Below are positions 52,851 to 61,173 of a stretch of DNA of 64,000 nucleotides, piece by piece (the first letter of the stretch is position 1; each line of letters begins with the position of its first letter). The translations under genes and the position numbers were made by a program. The notes under the pieces were generated by a model. That model was not told where the DNA came from. It searched no databases and saw only the letters and a program-made list of their open reading frames with translations. Location: positions 53,083 to 117,082 of the forward strand of contig JASTVH010000011.1 of NCBI GenBank assembly GCA_042862465.1. Direction: 5' to 3'. The stretch is from JASTVH01 sp042862465 (GTDB lineage Bacteria > Pseudomonadota > Gammaproteobacteria > Pseudomonadales > Oleiphilaceae).

Positions 52851-53921
52851 ATGAAAAATAGATCGAAAAAAGGGTGGTTTACCGGATTCGCGATCATCGC
52901 TTTGATAGGTTTATCGACGATTGCATCTGCAGATAGCCGTCGAGCGTTTGTGCCGATGGGGACTGCCGATTCGGTGGGCATTATTGACCTGAACAGCCAT
53001 CAGGTAATGCCACCAATTACTGGGACAACCAACACCCATGGCTCGGCCCTGACTCCGGATGGTCACTATCTGGTTGCCGGCAGTCTGACCGATCACGACA
53101 GCGAGGATCCGATCAGTCGCCCGGAGGGTGTGACGGAAGATGACCACGCAGCCCACCACGGGGGTGAATCTGCTGCGGCGCCGGAAGGCGCCAATAGCGG
53201 TAGGATATACGTTGTGGATACCGCCAAGAGCGAGATTGCCCGCACACTGGAGGTGCCAGGGCCGGTGCACCATGTAGTGGTGACACCGGATGGTCGATTC
53301 GCTGTCTCCACCCATCCCATGGGCGGTGGTATCAGCGTGGTTGACCTGGAATCTGGAGAGGTTGTGAAGACTGTGGCTACTGGCCCGGCGCCCAACTATA
53401 TGGTGGCGACTGACAACGGTCAGTCTATTCTGGTCAGCAATACTGACAACGGCACCGTTAGCGAGGTGGATACCCGCCATTGGTTCGTCAAGCGCAATCT
53501 TCGGGTTGGCGGTGGTCCGGAGCATATGGTGCTCTCTCCCGACAACGAGACCTTGTATGTGAATGATGGGAAGTCAGGGGAGGTTGTTGCCCTGGGCCTT
53601 TCCACAGGCGACGTGCTGGAAAGATATGAAGTCGGACCGCAACCCCATGGCCTGGGTCTGAGCACAGATGGTCAGACACTTTACGCCACCAGTAAGGGCG
53701 GCAACCAAGTTGTTCGTATCGACCTCGCCAGCGGGACCCGCGACAGCGTGCCACTGGCCCCGGCCCCATACCATCTGGCGGTCTCTCCCGTTGATGGCAG
53801 CCTTTTGGTCACCAGTCGGGCCGAAGCCAAACTCTGGATGCTTGATCCGGGCTCTCTGGAAATTATTGATGACGTTTCTTTGGACGGGATAGGTCACCAA
53901 ATATCGCTTGAGGCTTACTAG
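52851..53921 (+). CDS. Secreted YncE-like beta-propeller protein
   Basis: 356 aa with signal peptide (to about residue 27, IASA) and seven-bladed propeller repeats: each blade shows a VxPDGRxxxVS pattern (e.g. VTPDGRFAVS, LSPDNETLYVND, LSTDGQTLYATS, VSPVDGSLLVTS). A His-rich insert (DDHAAHHGGE, about residues 97-105) could bind metal. Propellers of this group are common in copper and redox clusters; function not assigned. First gene of the operon behind promoter copy 7. Confidence 0.75.
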   Translation: MKNRSKKGWFTGFAIIALIGLSTIASADSRRAFVPMGTADSVGIIDLNSHQVMPPITGTTNTHGSALTPDGHYLVAGSLTDHDSEDPISRPEGVTEDDHAAHHGGESAAAPEGANSGRIYVVDTAKSEIARTLEVPGPVHHVVVTPDGRFAVSTHPMGGGISVVDLESGEVVKTVATGPAPNYMVATDNGQSILVSNTDNGTVSEVDTRHWFVKRNLRVGGGPEHMVLSPDNETLYVNDGKSGEVVALGLSTGDVLERYEVGPQPHGLGLSTDGQTLYATSKGGNQVVRIDLASGTRDSVPLAPAPYHLAVSPVDGSLLVTSRAEAKLWMLDPGSLEIIDDVSLDGIGHQISLEAY

Positions 53922-53963
53922 CCAGTAAGCCCCACTGATAAGCTTTTCCCAAAGGGATTCTAT

Positions 53964-54184
53964 ATGGATAAGCGTTTTAAGATTACGTTGGCAATTTTGC
54001 GGTTATCGCTTTGGTTTTACTCTGGGGCGAACATAAGGTTCACCTTCTGGGTGCTTTGCCGTGGTTAATCCTTCTTGCATGCCCGTTTATTCATATGTTT
54101 ATGCACGGAGGGCATGGGAGTCACGGTGGCCACAACCACCACGATCAACCAGAAGGCAAAAACGGAGGCCAACGCGATGACTGA
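53964..54184 (+). pseudogene. Frameshifted DUF2933-like His-rich protein
   Basis: ATG 53964 gives MDKRFKITLAIL and then, in that frame, a stop after 36 codons. In the next frame the sequence continues as a good DUF2933 protein: FAVIALVLLWGEHKVHLLGALPW, CPFIHMFMHGGHGSHGGHNHHD. One base lost or gained at about 53997 would restore one frame. Real decay or a sequencing error cannot be told apart. The stop overlaps the next gene. Confidence 0.75.
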
Positions 54185-54827
54185 TGCTTCGTCCGACTAC
54201 GGCCTTTGGGGGCTGGTGGTTCTTAACTCGGTGATCTTTATTTTCTTCGCTTTCAGTTTTTTTAAGCCACAGACCCAACGAGACTGGCGATCCTTCGGCG
54301 CGTTCAGCGCGTTTCTCGTGGCATTATTCACTGAGATGTATGGGTTCCCGTTGACACTCTATTTTCTATCCGGTTGGCTTCAGACTCAATACCCCGATGT
54401 AAATTGGCTTGCCCACGATAGCGGGCACCTGCTTGAAATGCTTTTTGGTTGGCAGGGTTCTCCCCATTTCGGCCCCTTCCACTTGTTGAGTACGGTGTTT
54501 ATTGGTGGAGGTTTTTACTTGATTGCCGCCGGGTGGCGAACCTTGTACGCGGCGCAAAAAGAGCGAAAGCTGGCTACGACAGGTCTCTATTCGTATGTAC
54601 GGCATCCACAGTATGTCGGCTTTGTCTTGATAATGTTTGGCTTCCTGCTGCAGTGGCCGACTCTGTTAACCCTGGCGATGTTCCCGGTTTTGCTCTGGAT
54701 GTATTCACGGTTATCGATCAGTGAGGAACGGGAAGCCGAAGAAACGTTCGGGGAAGCCTGGAGACACTATGCAGACAACACTCCCAGGTTTTTGCCGCGA
54801 TTGCGCGGATTGGGGCGGCAAGCTTGA
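54177..54827 (+). CDS. Isoprenylcysteine-methyltransferase-like membrane protein, second copy
   Basis: 216 aa, paralogue of the protein at 28709. ATG 54177 with GGAGG ribosome site; the longer frame overlaps the DUF2933 pseudogene. Shared features: EMYGFPLTLYF, LATTGLYSYVRHPQYVGFV, and SEEREAEETFGEAWRHYADNTPRF, the SAM-site signature. Both copies lie in TTCAG-driven units, which supports a common regulon. The substrate is unknown. Confidence 0.82.
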   Translation: MTDASSDYGLWGLVVLNSVIFIFFAFSFFKPQTQRDWRSFGAFSAFLVALFTEMYGFPLTLYFLSGWLQTQYPDVNWLAHDSGHLLEMLFGWQGSPHFGPFHLLSTVFIGGGFYLIAAGWRTLYAAQKERKLATTGLYSYVRHPQYVGFVLIMFGFLLQWPTLLTLAMFPVLLWMYSRLSISEEREAEETFGEAWRHYADNTPRFLPRLRGLGRQA

Positions 54828-54870
54828 ACAAAAGCTCTACTCATTTGATGGGTAGATAAAGGAGCCGTTG

Positions 54871-55806
54871 GTGAACCAATCACTTTCGATACGTGCAGTC
54901 GCTGGGATGGTTCTTGTCGCCTTTCTTTGGGCGATCTGCTTTCCTTTTATTGTGGTGGGGTTGCCGGACGCGCCACCTTTGCTTTTTGCCGCTTTACGCG
55001 CATTGCTGGCAGGGCTCTGTCTGATTCTGCTCGCTTTTACAAAAGGTGGTCGGCCCAGTTATTCACTTCGCCAGCTCCTGATACTGGCCGCAATTGGCTT
55101 CAGTTACACGGGCATGGGGCTTGGAGGGATGTTTTTAGGAGCTGGCAAACTGGGGCCAGGACTTGCAACCGTTCTGGCTAATGCGCAACCGCTGTTTGCG
55201 GCGGTTCTTTCATTTTTTATCGTCCGAGAGGTTGTGACCGGGCGTGTGTTTGTAGGCCTTTTGATCGGTTTTATTGGTGTTGTGGTGCTAGCGATGCCAG
55301 AGATGGAATTTGGTAACGCCAGATTTTCAGGGGCCGTCTATGTTCTTGGTGGTGCCATTGGAACCGCCATTGGAAACGTGCTGCTTAAATACCAGGCCGG
55401 CAGTGATGATATCTATTGGTCAATGGGGATTCAGCTTGTCATAGGTTCAGTGTTTCTGGGAATAGCATCTGTGAGCCTGGGCGAGGGCTTTGAGATTGAC
55501 TGGACCTGGTCATTTACCACTGCCATGTTCGTTCTGGCCATTCCGGGAACGGCAATGATGGTTGTGCTCTGGTATGCCTTGCTCGCCAGCGCGCCCTTGA
55601 ATAGCCTCAATTCGTTTACCTTTTTAACGCCTGTTTTCGGTCTCGCTATCGGAATGCTTTTGTTCGGCGAAACTTTCACATCACTGGAAATGATCGGTAT
55701 AGGGATCACAATTGTCGGCTTGGTGATCGTTGTGAAAACGCCTCGGAAAACCGAGGGCGATTCTGTTGTTGGGGAGCAGGCAGAGGTGATCCGTCGCTCA
55801 TACTAG
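54871..55806 (+). CDS. EamA-family (DMT) transporter
   Basis: 312 aa with ten membrane helices in two EamA repeats (about residues 8-140 and 150-285); PLFAAVLSFFIVREVVTG and PVFGLAIGMLLFGETF are the repeat hallmarks. I use GTG 54871, which sits 6 nt after GGAG; a TTG three bases upstream is too close. Likely exports metabolites or amino acids. In the operon after the methyltransferase (43 bp). Confidence 0.85.
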   Translation: MNQSLSIRAVAGMVLVAFLWAICFPFIVVGLPDAPPLLFAALRALLAGLCLILLAFTKGGRPSYSLRQLLILAAIGFSYTGMGLGGMFLGAGKLGPGLATVLANAQPLFAAVLSFFIVREVVTGRVFVGLLIGFIGVVVLAMPEMEFGNARFSGAVYVLGGAIGTAIGNVLLKYQAGSDDIYWSMGIQLVIGSVFLGIASVSLGEGFEIDWTWSFTTAMFVLAIPGTAMMVVLWYALLASAPLNSLNSFTFLTPVFGLAIGMLLFGETFTSLEMIGIGITIVGLVIVVKTPRKTEGDSVVGEQAEVIRRSY

Positions 55807-55821
55807 AAAAGGATGAAGTAA

Positions 55822-56568
55822 ATGAGATTCTGGGTTAGCGTTCTCCTTTTGTTCGCCACATCAGGTCGGCTTGTCGCGGGCTCTCCCTCGGCAGCTTCCT
55901 TAATTGAAGGCATGGAGCAGACTCTGTGGTCCGACAGCAACCACGGCCGTTTCACCATGCGGATCGAGTCTGAGTACTGGGCTCGCACACTGGAACTGGA
56001 AGCCTGGATGGATCGGCCGGAGCATACGTTGATTCGCATTCACGCGCCTAAAAAAGAGGCCGGTATCGGCTCGCTGCGCATCGGCGATGCCATGTGGAAT
56101 TACCTGCCCAAAGTTGATCGCACCATCAAAATCCCACCGTCGATGATGCTGCAGCCGTGGATGGGCTCCAACTTCAGCAACGACGATCTGGTCAAGGAAA
56201 GCTCGTTCGTCGAGGACTACACCCATGAGCTGGTCGAAACCGACGATTCCGGTGAGGTGACTGTGTACCGGGTTGTCTCGACGCCCCGGCCTGACGCTCC
56301 GGTAGTATGGAGTCGCCTGGAATTCACTGTTCGGGAGGACTCGATCCCGGTTTCGGTTGGCTACTACGGCGAGCGCGACCAGGTCGTCAAACGCATGAGC
56401 TATGACCAGATCGAAACCATGGGTGGGCGCCGGATACCCACCCGCTGGACGATGGTGGACGCCGATAACCCCGAGTCCCGCACGGTGATCACGATTGACT
56501 CCATTGAATTCGACCTGCCGATAGATGAAGCGCTGTTTTCATTGCGCCGGCTGCGCAACCCAGAATGA
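55822..56568 (+). CDS. LolA-like outer-membrane lipoprotein-sorting family protein, ABC-type operon
   Basis: 248 aa with signal peptide (to about residue 20). The LolA-like fold is seen in HGRFTMRIESEYWARTLELEAW, HTLIRIHAPKKEAGIGSLRIGDAMWNYLPKVDRTIKIP and WMGSNFSNDDLVKES. A paralogue at 34811 works with an RND pump; here the natural partners are the ABC genes at 57983 and 58666, now separated by an insert. ATG 55822, GGATG ribosome site. The 3' end of the gene is repeated at 57929. Confidence 0.85.
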   Translation: MRFWVSVLLLFATSGRLVAGSPSAASLIEGMEQTLWSDSNHGRFTMRIESEYWARTLELEAWMDRPEHTLIRIHAPKKEAGIGSLRIGDAMWNYLPKVDRTIKIPPSMMLQPWMGSNFSNDDLVKESSFVEDYTHELVETDDSGEVTVYRVVSTPRPDAPVVWSRLEFTVREDSIPVSVGYYGERDQVVKRMSYDQIETMGGRRIPTRWTMVDADNPESRTVITIDSIEFDLPIDEALFSLRRLRNPE

Positions 56569-56728
56569 GGGCCCGGCATGAGCATCTTCCATGTCTTAAA
56601 CGAATCGCGGATCTACCGTCAGGACTCAATGTCCGTCAAGGCGCTCGAAGAGGTGTGGGTCGCCATTGAGGCCGGTGAGTTCACAACGATGGTGGGGCGG
56701 GCAAGACCACGCTGCTGAATCGAATAGC
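56523..56728 (+). repeat. Left copy of long imperfect direct repeat
   Basis: Covers the end of the LolA-like gene and the start of a copy of the ABC-ATPase gene. It pairs by eye with 57929-58145 over about 200 bp, with many substitutions and a 10-nt loss in the P-loop codons. The two copies flank the Met-rich/cytochrome module. Confidence 0.75.
56578..56728 (+). pseudogene. Truncated duplicate of the ABC-ATPase gene start
   Basis: ATG 56578 to TGA 56718 reads MSIFHVLNESRIYRQDSMSV KALEEV, then FTTMVGRARPRC and stop. It matches residues 1-40 of the intact protein at 57983, but a deletion of 10 nt removes the P-loop codons and shifts the frame. It is a dead stump left at the junction of the 56.7-57.9 kb insert. 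Confidence 0.8.
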
Positions 56729-56775
56729 CAAAAAAATTTGATATACAGCAATCGAGATGTTGGTTTGAGTATATA

Positions 56776-56807
56776 TTCAGTTTCGATTCAGGTGGATGGT
56801 GTTTGCT
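56776..56807 (+). promoter_or_regulatory. TTCAG-N6-TTCAG promoter (copy 8), Met-rich/cytochrome module
   Basis: TTCAG at 56776-56780 and 56787-56791, 10 nt, then TTTGCT (56802-56807). It lies just inside the insert, 39 bp before the gene at 56846. Confidence 0.72.
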
Positions 56808-56845
56808 GGGTATGTCGCAAATCGAATTCGTTAAGGAGCTTCGCT

Positions 56846-57319
56846 ATGAAGAGTTTTACCAAAGTAGTCGCAATCTCGTTGATCATGGCCACACCGGCTG
56901 TCTGGGCACATGGTTCAGACAACCAGCAGGGGGCTGGTGGAATGATGATGTCCACTGAACAGATGCAGGAAATGCAGCAGAACATGTCCCGCATGCAGGA
57001 GATGGCACCCAAAATGCGCGGGACTTCCGGACAAAACCGGCAAAAACTCATGCAGGAGCATATGGAACTCATGCAAGAGCAGATGCAGATGATGCGGGGC
57101 GGCATGATGGGAAATCAAGGAATGATGAGTGGTCAGGGGATGATGAATGGCCAAGGAATGATGAACGGTCAGGGGATGCAGGGAAGTTCGAACCAAGGAA
57201 ATCCCGTAATCAAATCAGAAAACCGCATCCAGTTTATGGAAAAGCGGATGGATCAGATGCAACTGATGATGGAGCAAATGCTGGAACATCAGCGGGAGCT
57301 TCAAGATCGCGAAAAGTAA
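56846..57319 (+). CDS. Secreted Met-rich protein, probable copper-binding
   Basis: 157 aa. AAGGAGC ribosome site and ATG 56846 give a signal peptide (to about residue 21, VWAHGS). The mature part is extremely rich in Met and Gln: MMMSTEQMQEMQQNMSRMQEM, then repeats of GMMNGQ and GMMSGQ (about residues 90-115), and a helical end (MEKRMDQMQLMMEQML). Met clusters of this kind bind Cu(I) or Ag(I) in the periplasm. No domain family is recognised. Sits alone with a lipoprotein cytochrome c in the insert. Confidence 0.8.
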   Translation: MKSFTKVVAISLIMATPAVWAHGSDNQQGAGGMMMSTEQMQEMQQNMSRMQEMAPKMRGTSGQNRQKLMQEHMELMQEQMQMMRGGMMGNQGMMSGQGMMNGQGMMNGQGMQGSSNQGNPVIKSENRIQFMEKRMDQMQLMMEQMLEHQRELQDREK

Positions 57320-57429
57320 CTTTTTGACCATTGTTGGGCATACCGATGGGGAGCTCCTCAGGTCTGGTGTCTGAGGGCCTCATCGGCACAGGCCCATGGT
57401 GCTCCGTGAAGTTGAGGGACAAAAATACG

Positions 57430-57849
57430 ATGCTCAGGGCAAAAGTCTCATTCTCCGTTCTTTTGGTTGCATTGCTCAGCGGCTGCAGCGACGGGGCCGT
57501 GGAGGGGCGCTGGTACACTCAAGCCCAGGTCGAGCGCGGTGCAACTGTATTCGACGACAACTGTGCAAGTTGTCATGGTGGCAATGCTCAGGGCTCCTTC
57601 AATTGGAAAACGCCCCTGAAGGATGGCTCCTACCCGCCACCACCGCTCAACGGAACGGGGCATGCGTGGCATCATCCTTTCGATATGCTGATGGGTACAA
57701 TTAGTCAAGGTGGTGCTCCCATAGGTGGGCAAATGCCGGCCTTCGAAGGAAAACTCTCCAAGGACGACCAGAAGGCCGTTATCAGCTACTTCCAGAGCAA
57801 ATGGGATAAGCGGATCTATGATGCATGGTTTGAAAGGAGTGGGCTGTAA
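57430..57849 (+). CDS. Lipoprotein cytochrome c, monohaem
   Basis: 139 aa. ATG 57430 starts a lipoprotein signal with lipobox LLSGC (Cys19). Haem site CASCH (45-49), then a Pro-rich linker (KDGSYPPPPLNGTGHAWHH) and a likely axial Met in GGQMPAF. Hence a periplasm-facing membrane-tethered electron carrier. It is 110 bp after the Met-rich gene, within the insert. A start at 57331 would give an odd leader and is not used. Confidence 0.85.
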   Translation: MLRAKVSFSVLLVALLSGCSDGAVEGRWYTQAQVERGATVFDDNCASCHGGNAQGSFNWKTPLKDGSYPPPPLNGTGHAWHHPFDMLMGTISQGGAPIGGQMPAFEGKLSKDDQKAVISYFQSKWDKRIYDAWFERSGL

Positions 57850-57928
57850 TCTCTTAGTTTTTGGTCAAGGCTCTCGCGACCTCTCAGTGCGGGTCGCCCG
57901 GACCAGATCCTTATAGAATTCATGCGCC

Positions 57929-58145
57929 GATGAGCGCATTTTTTCATTGCGCCTCCTGCGCAACCCACAGTGAGGGCCTGGTATGAGCATCGTCAATGTG
58001 GAAAAAGCGTCGCGGGTTTACCGTCAGGATTCCATAGCCGTCAAGGCACTCGATGAGGTGTCAGTCACCATCGATGCCGGGGAGTTCACAACCCTGGTGG
58101 GCCCATCCGGGTCGGGCAAGACCACGCTGCTGAATCAGATTGGAG
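57929..58145 (+). repeat. Right copy of long imperfect direct repeat
   Basis: Begins with a diverged copy of the 3' end of the LolA-like gene (ATTGCGCCTCCTGCGCAACC against ATTGCGCCGGCTGCGCAACC), then the intact start of the ABC-ATPase gene. Pairs with 56523-56728. Confidence 0.75.
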
Positions 58146-58669
58146 CCCTGGATGAGCCGGATAGCGGGCGCATTCAGGTGGCGGGCAAGGAAATCACCGG
58201 GCTCAGCCGCAAGAAGCGGACCCTTCTGCGGTTGTGGAAGATTGGCTTTGTCTTTCAGGAATACAACCTGATCGGTGTGCTGTCGGCGCAGGAGAATGTC
58301 GAGTACGTGTTGATGCTACGGGGAGTGCCGTTCCGGGAGCGCCGCGCCGAGGCCCAGCGTATTTTGGTGGAGGTCGGTCTGCAAGGGCTGGAGCGGCGGC
58401 TGCCCCATGAACTGTCTGGCGGCCAGCAACAGCGTGTCGCGGTGGCACGGGCGATTGTCAGCAAGCCCGCCATTGTCCTGGCCGACGAGCCCACGGCCAA
58501 TCTCGATTCCAAGACCGGCGGGGCGCTGCTGGACTTGATGCGTGGGCTCAATGCCGAGCATGGCATTACCTTTGTCTTCTCCACCCACGATCCGATGGTG
58601 ATGGAACGCGCGCGGCGGGTAATCCATCTCCGGGATGGCCGCGTCGAGCGTGAGGAAATACGGCCGTGA
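57983..58669 (+). CDS. LolD/MacB-type ABC transporter ATP-binding protein
   Basis: 228 aa. Walker A GPSGSGKTT (40-48), Q-loop FQEYNLIGVLSA, signature LSGGQQQRVAVARA, Walker B IVLADEPTANLD, H-loop FSTHDP. Features place it with LolD/MacB-type exporters of substrates out of the inner membrane. The stop overlaps the permease start (GTGA). A dead duplicate of its 5' end is at 56578. Confidence 0.93.
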   Translation: MSIVNVEKASRVYRQDSIAVKALDEVSVTIDAGEFTTLVGPSGSGKTTLLNQIGALDEPDSGRIQVAGKEITGLSRKKRTLLRLWKIGFVFQEYNLIGVLSAQENVEYVLMLRGVPFRERRAEAQRILVEVGLQGLERRLPHELSGGQQQRVAVARAIVSKPAIVLADEPTANLDSKTGGALLDLMRGLNAEHGITFVFSTHDPMVMERARRVIHLRDGRVEREEIRP

Positions 58670-61173
58670 TGGCGTGGCTACGGCTGGCTTTTGGCAATCT
58701 CCGGGTTAATCGCCGGCGCACCGCCATCACACTGTTGTCGGTGGCCGTCGGTGTCGGCGGACTGGTGTTTCTCTGGGCATTCATCGATGGCATCAACGCC
58801 CAGATGATCAACAACATGACTGGCTATGTGACCGGCGACCTGAAGGTACATCAGCGCGGCTTTCACGACGACCGGGAGATGAACATTGCCCTGGCCGAGC
58901 GCTGGAATCTCGCAGAGGATGTGTCGGCCGTAACCGGTGTGGCGGCGACCACTCCCCGGGTAACGGGCCATGCCCTGGCCAGCCGTGCGGACCAGTCGCG
59001 GGCATTGCAGGTGATGGGCGTCGACAGCGCGACGGAACCCCATGTAACCCGGCTTGACCGGTCGATTGTTCGCGGCCGCTATCTGACCGGCGGCAATGAG
59101 ATCCTTGTGGGCGTCGACGCAGCCAGTGCCCTGGATGTCTCTCCGGGCGACGAGCTGGTACTGGTGGTACAGGCGGCGGACGGCTCCATTGGCGCCGACC
59201 GGTTCGAGCTGGTGGGCGTGTTCGAGACTGGCATCAAGCGTATCGATGGCTTCGTGGCCCAGATGCCCCTGGCTTCGGCCCAGGCGCTGTATGCCTTTCA
59301 GGGGCGGTTTACCGAGATTGCGGCCCGCGTGCAGGATGCCGACCGGCTCGACGAGGTGGTCGGCACCGTGCGGGATCGGCTGCGCGACCAAAATGTGGAA
59401 GTTCTGGGCTGGCCGGCGCTGATGCCGTCGCTGGTGCAGATGGTCGCCTTTCACGACGCCGTCGCCTACATCGTGATCTTCGTGGTGTTCGTGGTGGTGG
59501 CTGCCGGCATCGTCAATACCATCCTGATGTCGGTGCTGGAGCGCAGCCGGGAGTTTGGGGTGATGATGGCGCTGGGCACGCCAAGCAGCCGCATCGTCTG
59601 GCTGGTGCTTCTGGAAACCGCGATTCTGGCCGGCCTCGGCTATCTGTTGGGGCTGGTGCTTGGATTGTCGGTGACCTTCTATTTCGGTAGCCATGGGCTG
59701 GACTTCAGTGCCTATATCAAGGCCATGGATACCATGCCGGGGCTTAGTGGCATCGTCTATCCCACCATCGAAGCCCAGCGTCTGGTGGTGATTGGTGTTG
59801 TGGTGGTGTCGGTCGCCTTGCTGGCAGCCGCCCTCCCGGCCTGGAAGGCGAGTCGTAACAGCCCGCTGGAGGCGATGGGTGCGCGGCGACAGGTGATCAA
59901 CCGCATCCGCCGCATTCACTGGCAGGTCACGTCCGACCACCGGCTGCTGATTTTCGCGCAAATGGCACTCCGTTCGGTGTTCCGCAACCCGCGCCGGTCA
60001 GTGATTACCGCCTCGGCCACCGCGTTCGGGCTGGCGGCCTATCTGTTCCTGTACGCTTTCGCCGATGGTTTCTTCGAGCAGATGATCCAGAACTCGACCC
60101 AGCAGCTCAGCGGGCACGTGCAGGTGATGGCAAAGAGTCACGACGTGGATCTGTCGCCAGATTTACGTATTGCCGACAGTTGGGCTCTTCAGCGGCAGTT
60201 GCAGGAGCGTCCTGAGGTTGAGGCGGCCGCACCCCGGGTATTGCTGCGTGCCATGGTGGCAAACCCCGGGAAGAGTCTGCCGGTGGAACTGGTGGGTATT
60301 GCGCCTGAACAGGAGCGGGCGGTTACCAAACTTGCCGGCTACATGGAGCAGGGCACCTACGTTCGGCCAGGGGGCAACGGGATCGTGATTGGCCGAAAGC
60401 TGGCCGAGGAGTTAGATGCTCGTCTTGGTGACAAACTGGTTATCACGGTACAGCAGACGGGCGGCGACCTGGCCTCCAGCGCCCAGGCGATTCGCGGTAT
60501 CTACCGTACCGGCAGTGACCTGTTCGACAGTGAGTATGCGTTTATCGATATTGAGGCCGCCCGCCGCCTGGGCGGCCTGCAGGGGGACGAAGCCTCGCGG
60601 ATCGCGCTGCGGCTGTCGGACCGTGCCGGGAGTGCCGCGCTGGCGCGCACCCTGAACCAGTCGCTGAGCCAGGACGGACTGGTGGCCCAGGACTGGGAAG
60701 CACTGCTGCCGGTGGTTGTGCAGATGGTGGAAATGAGCCAGGTGGATTTCTATCTCATTCTGGCGGTGGTCTTCGTCGTGGTGGCCATCGGTGTCATGAA
60801 CACCATGGTGATGTCAGTGATGGAGCGCACCCCGGAACTGGGCGTTATGCTGGCGCTGGGCACCCGGGGTGGTCAGCTGCTGCTGACGATTCTGTTCGAG
60901 GCGTTCCTTCTCGCAATACTGGGAATGCTGGCAGGAACGGTGGTTGGCGGACTGCTTGTCGTCTGGCTTGGCAATACCGGCATCGATCTGTCTTCGATCA
61001 GTGGCGCGCTCGAAGCCATCCCCGGCATCACCGATCGTATCTATCCGGTGCTGATTTTCGATCATGTTTGGCTGGCCAGTCTGCTGTTGTTCCTGTGCTC
61101 CGTGCTGGTGGCGTTGTATCCGGCCTGGCGAGCCTCGCGACTGGATCCGGTGGAGGCCATCCGGCATGGTTAG
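58666..61173 (+). CDS. FtsX/LolCE-type ABC permease with an internal duplication
   Basis: 835 aa made of two FtsX/LolC-like halves (about residues 1-410 and 425-835). Each opens with a matching N-terminal helix (LRLAFGNLRVNRRRTAITLL and QMALRSVFRNPRRSVITASA), a periplasmic domain and three further helices with the FtsX core (VMMALGTPSSRIV and VMLALGTRGGQLL). Thus one chain may do the work of LolC plus LolE. GTG 58666 or ATG 58669 is the start. With the LolA-like protein it may feed lipids or lipoproteins to the outer membrane. Confidence 0.9.
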   Translation: MMAWLRLAFGNLRVNRRRTAITLLSVAVGVGGLVFLWAFIDGINAQMINNMTGYVTGDLKVHQRGFHDDREMNIALAERWNLAEDVSAVTGVAATTPRVTGHALASRADQSRALQVMGVDSATEPHVTRLDRSIVRGRYLTGGNEILVGVDAASALDVSPGDELVLVVQAADGSIGADRFELVGVFETGIKRIDGFVAQMPLASAQALYAFQGRFTEIAARVQDADRLDEVVGTVRDRLRDQNVEVLGWPALMPSLVQMVAFHDAVAYIVIFVVFVVVAAGIVNTILMSVLERSREFGVMMALGTPSSRIVWLVLLETAILAGLGYLLGLVLGLSVTFYFGSHGLDFSAYIKAMDTMPGLSGIVYPTIEAQRLVVIGVVVVSVALLAAALPAWKASRNSPLEAMGARRQVINRIRRIHWQVTSDHRLLIFAQMALRSVFRNPRRSVITASATAFGLAAYLFLYAFADGFFEQMIQNSTQQLSGHVQVMAKSHDVDLSPDLRIADSWALQRQLQERPEVEAAAPRVLLRAMVANPGKSLPVELVGIAPEQERAVTKLAGYMEQGTYVRPGGNGIVIGRKLAEELDARLGDKLVITVQQTGGDLASSAQAIRGIYRTGSDLFDSEYAFIDIEAARRLGGLQGDEASRIALRLSDRAGSAALARTLNQSLSQDGLVAQDWEALLPVVVQMVEMSQVDFYLILAVVFVVVAIGVMNTMVMSVMERTPELGVMLALGTRGGQLLLTILFEAFLLAILGMLAGTVVGGLLVVWLGNTGIDLSSISGALEAIPGITDRIYPVLIFDHVWLASLLLFLCSVLVALYPAWRASRLDPVEAIRHG

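Noticed and set aside
58678..59961. 427-codon minus-strand frame opposite the ABC permease
   Set aside because: Shadow; His/Gln-rich, no start site.
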